Shown: piece by piece, positions 60,548 through 64,000 of the stretch
Numbering within the stretch: the stretch's first letter is position 1
How the letters are laid out: each line of letters starts with the position of its first letter
Source of the DNA: Sporobacter sp963663605
GTDB taxonomy: Bacteria; Bacillota; Clostridia; Oscillospirales; Oscillospiraceae
Assembly: GCA_963663605.2 (NCBI GenBank)
Contig: CAXXVF010000002.1
Span: 186,001 to 250,000, forward strand
Length of the DNA stretch: 64,000 bases
Direction: 5' to 3'
Position numbers and translations under genes: made by a program
Notes under the pieces: model-generated
Databases searched by the model: none
Seen by the model: the letters and a program-made list of their open reading frames with translations, nothing else
Told to the model about the DNA's origin: nothing

Positions 60548-61756
60548 GTGAAAAAGACAATCTCAATTATTCTGGCTCTGATCCTGGTATGTTCATTAGT
60601 CGCATGCAAAACTAACAACGAACAAGCTGCCGAAAGCGAAGCTCCAAGTACGAGTGCCGCTTCAGAAAGCACTGCTCCGGAGACAGCTGAAGAAACCGAC
60701 GCTTCCCCCGGCGAGGAGGAAGCTGCCGCCGAGACGCCCGCGTCGACCGGAACGGTCGGATATATTACAGACGATGTGGACCACAACGCAAGAGACACGT
60801 ATAAGATCGCTTATCTCTATCTGGATGCGCTGACGCTTGAAAAAGCGCATTTTGAGGCTATGACAAATATGCAGGAAAGGCTGAATATCGAAGTAACGGA
60901 TTTCAGCGCAAAAAATGAAGCCGACGTAATGCTGACCAATATCGAGGTCTGCGCCTTCAATGATTTTGACGGCATGGTCATAGAGCCGAACGCGGATATC
61001 CATCAGGCTATTTACGATACTGCAATGGAAACGGGCCTGCCGTTTATTTACACGGTCAACGCTTTTCGTGATGAAAACGGCGCCAACATGGTGCCGGTCA
61101 CCGTTCTGAACCAGTACAAAAACGGAAACACCCAGATGGAATGGATGTATGAGCATTACACCGACTATTGGGGTGACGACATCGATACATCAAAAATCGC
61201 TCTCATGACGCTCGAGTTTTCAACGAATCCCGATCTGAAAACAAGAAGCCAGGGCGTCAAGGACAAGTTTGCCGAGTATTTCCCAGACAACGAAATTATA
61301 GTCGGAGACGTTTCGCAGTACGGCTACAGCGCACAGTATGCGTACGATCAGTGCGCGGCGCTTCTGGCCGCTAACGCCGATATCGAATACTGGTGGATCG
61401 CCGGCGCGACCGAAGACTTCGGCCAGGGCGGAGCGCGTGCCGTTGAAGCCGCAGGCAGGGAAGACTCGGTCCTGATCGTCACAAGCGGCGCAAACGTCCT
61501 GCCCATCGAATGGGATGCCGGTTATGACGGCATCTGGGTGGCATCCTACGCCGTTTACAATTACAACTATGTCGTACCCGCGCTGTGCGGACTTGTAGCC
61601 CTTATTGACGGCCGCGCCACGCATGAAACGCTCTGGGCCGAAATCCGTGACCCCAACGATATTGCCACGGCTTATATAGCGGGCGACCAGATGGTAACCG
61701 TAGATACTTATAAGACCGTTCAGGAGGACATCAAGGTTGAATTCGGTATCGCCTGA
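60548..61756 (+). CDS. Sugar-type periplasmic binding lipoprotein (type 1 fold), orphan
   Basis: A 402-residue lipoprotein from GTG 60548 after AAAGGAG. Signal peptide TISIILALILVCSLVAC with lipobox, a long Ser/Glu/Ala/Pro linker, then a type 1 binding-protein fold (YKIAYLYLDALTLEKAHFEA, FDGMVIEPNADIHQAIYDTA, GARAVEAAGREDSVLIVTSG). No permease or ATPase gene follows; a terminator and a MerR gene come next. It may be a chemosensory or sensing partner, or serve a transporter elsewhere. Ligand unknown; perhaps a substrate of the neighbouring flavoproteins. Confidence 0.8.
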   Translation: MKKTISIILALILVCSLVACKTNNEQAAESEAPSTSAASESTAPETAEETDASPGEEEAAAETPASTGTVGYITDDVDHNARDTYKIAYLYLDALTLEKAHFEAMTNMQERLNIEVTDFSAKNEADVMLTNIEVCAFNDFDGMVIEPNADIHQAIYDTAMETGLPFIYTVNAFRDENGANMVPVTVLNQYKNGNTQMEWMYEHYTDYWGDDIDTSKIALMTLEFSTNPDLKTRSQGVKDKFAEYFPDNEIIVGDVSQYGYSAQYAYDQCAALLAANADIEYWWIAGATEDFGQGGARAVEAAGREDSVLIVTSGANVLPIEWDAGYDGIWVASYAVYNYNYVVPALCGLVALIDGRATHETLWAEIRDPNDIATAYIAGDQMVTVDTYKTVQEDIKVEFGIA

Positions 61757-61822
61757 CCGCAGCGTTTGAACGTCGGGAAATCAATCAGATTTACTCGCAT
61801 TTCGATTATTCTAATAAAAGCA

Positions 61823-61860
61823 ACGGGCCGAAAACACGCGAAAGCGTGCTTTTGGCCCGT
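61823..61860. terminator. Intrinsic terminator
   Basis: ACGGGCCGAAAACACGC-GAAA-GCGTGCTTTTGGCCCGT followed by TTTTT, about 65 bases after the binding-protein stop. Confidence 0.9.
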
Positions 61861-61927
61861 TTTTCAGCGCATTTATAATCGGTGCGGGTCATGCTTTTTT
61901 GCAAATACAAAAAAATAGAAAAATTCC

Positions 61928-61958
61928 TTGACTTTACCCTTACGGGAAGCCGTATAAT
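61928..61958 (+). promoter_or_regulatory. MerR-type promoter with 19-bp spacer and dyad
   Basis: TTGACT (61928-61933) and TATAAT (61953-61958) are 19 bases apart. The spacer holds the dyad CTTTACCC-TTA-CGGGAAG. Long spacers with an internal dyad are the hallmark of MerR-activated promoters. Confidence 0.75.
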
Positions 61959-62000
61959 CGATTTCAGAACATGTTCTATTTCCAAACAGGGGGTAAACTG

Positions 62001-62801
62001 ATGCTCACGATAGGAGGATTCTCCGTAATCGGCAGGGTGTCTACGAAGACGCTCCGCTATTACGACCGGATCGGGCTTTTAAAGCCGGAACACGTCAGTC
62101 CGGAGACCGGATACAGATATTACGAAGTCTCACAGCTAAAAGACCTGCTGCTGATCAAACGCCTTCAGCAGTATCAGTTTACGCTGCCTGAGATCGCCGT
62201 GGTCTTTGCCGAAAAGGAGAACAGCCGTCTGGGCGAGCTGCTGCGGGAAAAGAAGAAAATGCTTTCATCTCAGATATCCGTTCAGCAGCGTATCCTGCTT
62301 CAAATGGAGCGGGATATCCAAAAAATCGAAAGGTGTGAAAACATTATGCAAAACGGTTATTTAGTAAAAACCATAGAGTTTAAACCGAGATATATTTATT
62401 CGTGTCGTCAGATGATGGGACTTAAGGATTTTGGGGAAGTTTTTGGGAAGCTCTGCGCCGGACTGGAGGAAAGCCGGATAAAACCAGCCGGGCCGTACCT
62501 GGCCGTATATTATGACGATGAGTTCAACCGAGAGTGGTCGGATATCGAAGTCGGCGTCGTCGTATCCGAGACCGAAGGCGATAACATCCGAAAGCTTGAC
62601 CCCGGTCTTTGCTGCTTTGCCGCGCATATAGGCCCGTATGACGATTTCACGCCGTGCTACACGGCGCTGGCGGAGTGGATGGAGCAGGAAGGGTATACAG
62701 CCTCCGGCCCGTCCGTAGAGCTGTACGTCAAGGGGTGTGACGACGGCGTCGAGCCCGACGCGTACGTAACGGAGATCTATATGCCGATAAAGAAACAGTA
62801 G
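62001..62801 (+). CDS. MerR-family regulator with GyrI-like effector domain (BmrR type)
   Basis: A protein of about 266 residues from ATG 62001 after GGGGG. N-terminal MerR helix-turn-helix: FSVIGRVSTKTLRYYDRIGL then PETGYRYYEVSQLKDLLLIK. A coiled coil follows, and the C-terminal half (GPYLAVYYDDEFNREWSDIE, AAHIGPYDDFTPCYTALAEW, VELYVKGCDDGVEPDAYVTE) is the GyrI/AraC-type ligand-binding fold. By family knowledge it senses a small, often cationic, drug-like ligand. It seems to control its own promoter; no efflux gene is adjacent. Confidence 0.87.
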   Translation: MLTIGGFSVIGRVSTKTLRYYDRIGLLKPEHVSPETGYRYYEVSQLKDLLLIKRLQQYQFTLPEIAVVFAEKENSRLGELLREKKKMLSSQISVQQRILLQMERDIQKIERCENIMQNGYLVKTIEFKPRYIYSCRQMMGLKDFGEVFGKLCAGLEESRIKPAGPYLAVYYDDEFNREWSDIEVGVVVSETEGDNIRKLDPGLCCFAAHIGPYDDFTPCYTALAEWMEQEGYTASGPSVELYVKGCDDGVEPDAYVTEIYMPIKKQ

Positions 62802-62821
62802 GTTATGACTGTCAGTAAAAT

Positions 62822-62845
62822 AAGGGCTGCCGGAAGGCAGCCCTT
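62822..62845. terminator. Intrinsic terminator between merR and modC
   Basis: AAGGGCTGCC-GGAA-GGCAGCCCTT, a 10-bp perfect stem between convergent genes. Confidence 0.85.
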
Positions 62846-62879
62846 ATTATTCGTTAAAAATGCTTTGAAGTGTTTAGAA

Positions 62880-63938
62880 TTATTTTTTATCCAGATACAA
62901 TAATTTGTCCTTGGGGATATATGCGTAGCGCGGTATGGTTTCAAGCGCCTCATATTTTTCGCGGCTTATTTCAAGCCGCATCGGCTTGCAGTTCGAGGAA
63001 CACTTGTTCCGGATCATCAGAATGTAGCTGAACGTGTCTTTAAGCGTGCTTAACACGTCAAACTCAAAGCTGTTCGGAAGGCCCGCTTCGTCCGTCAGGA
63101 CGATCTCATGCGCGCGGATTCCGATATAACCGACCCCCTCAGGCGGTCTGCCGTCTGTTTCAAACGGCAGCGCCCAGTCTTCGGCAATGACGCTGTGCCC
63201 GGAAGCCGCCGTGGCCGGAGAAATGTTTTTGCAGCCGGTGAGCAGGCATGCGTCGAAGTCTTTAGGATCATTGAAAATGTCCCATTTGTCGCCGCAGGCG
63301 GCAACACTGCCGTTGGCTATGACGGCAATCCGCGCGCACAGCCGGTAGACTTCGTCCCTGTTGTGGGAGACAAAAACAGATACGCCGTCGAAAGCGCTGA
63401 GGATACCGGCGAGCTCCTGCTCCAAAACCCAGCGAAGATAGCTGTCAAGCGCCGAAAAAGGTTCGTCCAGCATGATGACGCCAGGCTCCGATAAAAGGAT
63501 TCTGGCCAGCGCGGCGCGCTGCTGCTGTCCGCCGGAAAGCTGGTTCGGATACCGGTCCTTATAACCGTCAAGCCCCATGAGCGCCAAGAGCTCCTTTGCC
63601 CTTAAACGATTCCCGGAGCGGTCGGATTTATCTTTAATGACGCATAAGAGATTCTGCTCTACGGTCATATTCGGGAAAAGCGCGGCATTTTGAAAAAGAT
63701 ATCCGGTCCGGCGTTTTTGAGGCGGCAGGTTTATTTTCTTATCCGAATCGAACAGCGGTACGCCGCCGGAAACGATAATGCCTTCGTCGGGCGTTTCGAT
63801 GCCCGCGATGCATTTGAGCGTCATGCTCTTCCCGCTGCCGGACGCGCCGAGCATGCCGAGGATCTCGCGTTCGGCTTTAAAGCGGATCTGAAGCGTGAAA
63901 TCAGGAAACGTCTTTTTGATATCGACCTCAAGGGGCAT
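62880..63938 (-). CDS. modC: Molybdate-type ABC transporter ATPase, ModC-like
   Basis: A 352-residue ATPase with Walker A GASGSGKSM, Q-loop YLFQNAALFPNMTV, signature QLSGGQQQR, Walker B VIMLDEPFSALD and switch histidine VSHNRDEVYRL. The C-terminal 120 residues (VGYIGIRAHEIVLTDEAGLP) look like a MOP/TOBE ligand-sensing domain, as in ModC. DSDKKINLPPQKRRTGYLFQ is the ModC-type insert before the Q-loop. AAAGGAGG precedes the ATG. Sulfate or tungstate transport cannot be excluded. Confidence 0.8.
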   Translation of the reverse strand: MPLEVDIKKTFPDFTLQIRFKAEREILGMLGASGSGKSMTLKCIAGIETPDEGIIVSGGVPLFDSDKKINLPPQKRRTGYLFQNAALFPNMTVEQNLLCVIKDKSDRSGNRLRAKELLALMGLDGYKDRYPNQLSGGQQQRAALARILLSEPGVIMLDEPFSALDSYLRWVLEQELAGILSAFDGVSVFVSHNRDEVYRLCARIAVIANGSVAACGDKWDIFNDPKDFDACLLTGCKNISPATAASGHSVIAEDWALPFETDGRPPEGVGYIGIRAHEIVLTDEAGLPNSFEFDVLSTLKDTFSYILMIRNKCSSNCKPMRLEISREKYEALETIPRYAYIPKDKLLYLDKK

Positions 63939-64000
63939 TTAAATGCCTCCTTTCGGTGCCGGCGCTTTTTTGGCATGCCTGCTTTTCGTCGGCCCGGTGA
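63939..64000 (-). CDS. C-terminal end of the upstream ABC gene, probably the molybdate permease (partial)
   Basis: In the complement the last 62 bases stay open and end in TAA directly against the modC ATG (TAAATG). The tail reads TGPTKSRHAKKAPAPKGGI, a basic cytoplasmic end compatible with a permease. Assignment to ModB rests on gene order only. Confidence 0.4.
   Translation of the reverse strand, partial: TGPTKSRHAKKAPAPKGGI

Noticed and set aside
1..64000. CRISPR array or rRNA operon
   Set aside because: No regularly spaced repeats with unique spacers and no rRNA-like sequence were seen.

Overview
The window looks like a strict anaerobe of the class Clostridia (Firmicutes) with roughly balanced G+C. 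Evidence: strong AGGAGG-type ribosome binding sites, intrinsic terminators after most genes, a two-gene SufCB iron-sulfur assembly system, a 2-hydroxyacyl-CoA dehydratase-type activase, nitrogenase-like proteins, several radical SAM and ferredoxin-type enzymes, and ICE-type ParB relics. No rRNA and no CRISPR array is visible.

Layout. (1) 1-1.5 kb, core genes: 3' part of thyA, folA, a small Smr-domain protein and a complete tRNA-Ser(CGA). (2) 1.5-3.95 kb: a BlaI/BlaR1-type regulator pair with two operators, closed by a displaced 3' half of tRNA-Ser. (3) 3.95-44.18 kb: a 40-kb block closed by a second, identical 67-bp copy of that tRNA 3' half. It reads as an integrated island, and ICE debris (parB with a stop codon, a second parB relic, an excisionase-like gene) lies inside it. 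(4) 44.2-64 kb: accessory and chromosomal genes, including a lipocalin-like protein, two radical SAM/FMN proteins, a TetR-SDR-KASIII-KASIII cluster, an IS200-type element, a LysR-centred cluster with two mirrored ferredoxin/flavoprotein pairs, a MerR regulator and modC.

The most interesting part is 4.2-29 kb. Leftward from 15.4 kb runs an apparent eight-gene operon: fur, a 1,330-residue double activase, a SAM methyltransferase, a DtxR-type regulator, a heterodimeric ABC transporter, sufC and sufB. Rightward from 20.6 kb a cobalamin riboswitch precedes a FecBCD-type importer, a paralogous methyltransferase, a NifD/NifK/NifH-like trio and the cobaltochelatase CbiK. Between them lie a NitT/TauT-like importer, a second Fur and two Crp/Fnr paralogues. 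Three identical-architecture palindromes (GTATC-N4-GATAC) sit in front of both crp genes and the importer. I infer a metal/corrinoid-linked regulon built around two ATP-driven low-potential reductases; the substrate of the nitrogenase-like enzyme is unknown.

The rest of the island (29-42 kb) carries probable conflict-system genes: a TOTE-type primase-helicase-nuclease (frameshifted), an AlbA/Schlafen-like ATPase, and a PfkB-like/AAA+/RyR protein next to a glycosyltransferase-like protein and a frameshifted B12 radical SAM protein. A small stress-like cluster (antitoxin-like protein, two small proteins, an SPFH protein) follows. All calls are by reading translations and motifs by eye; no database search was possible.
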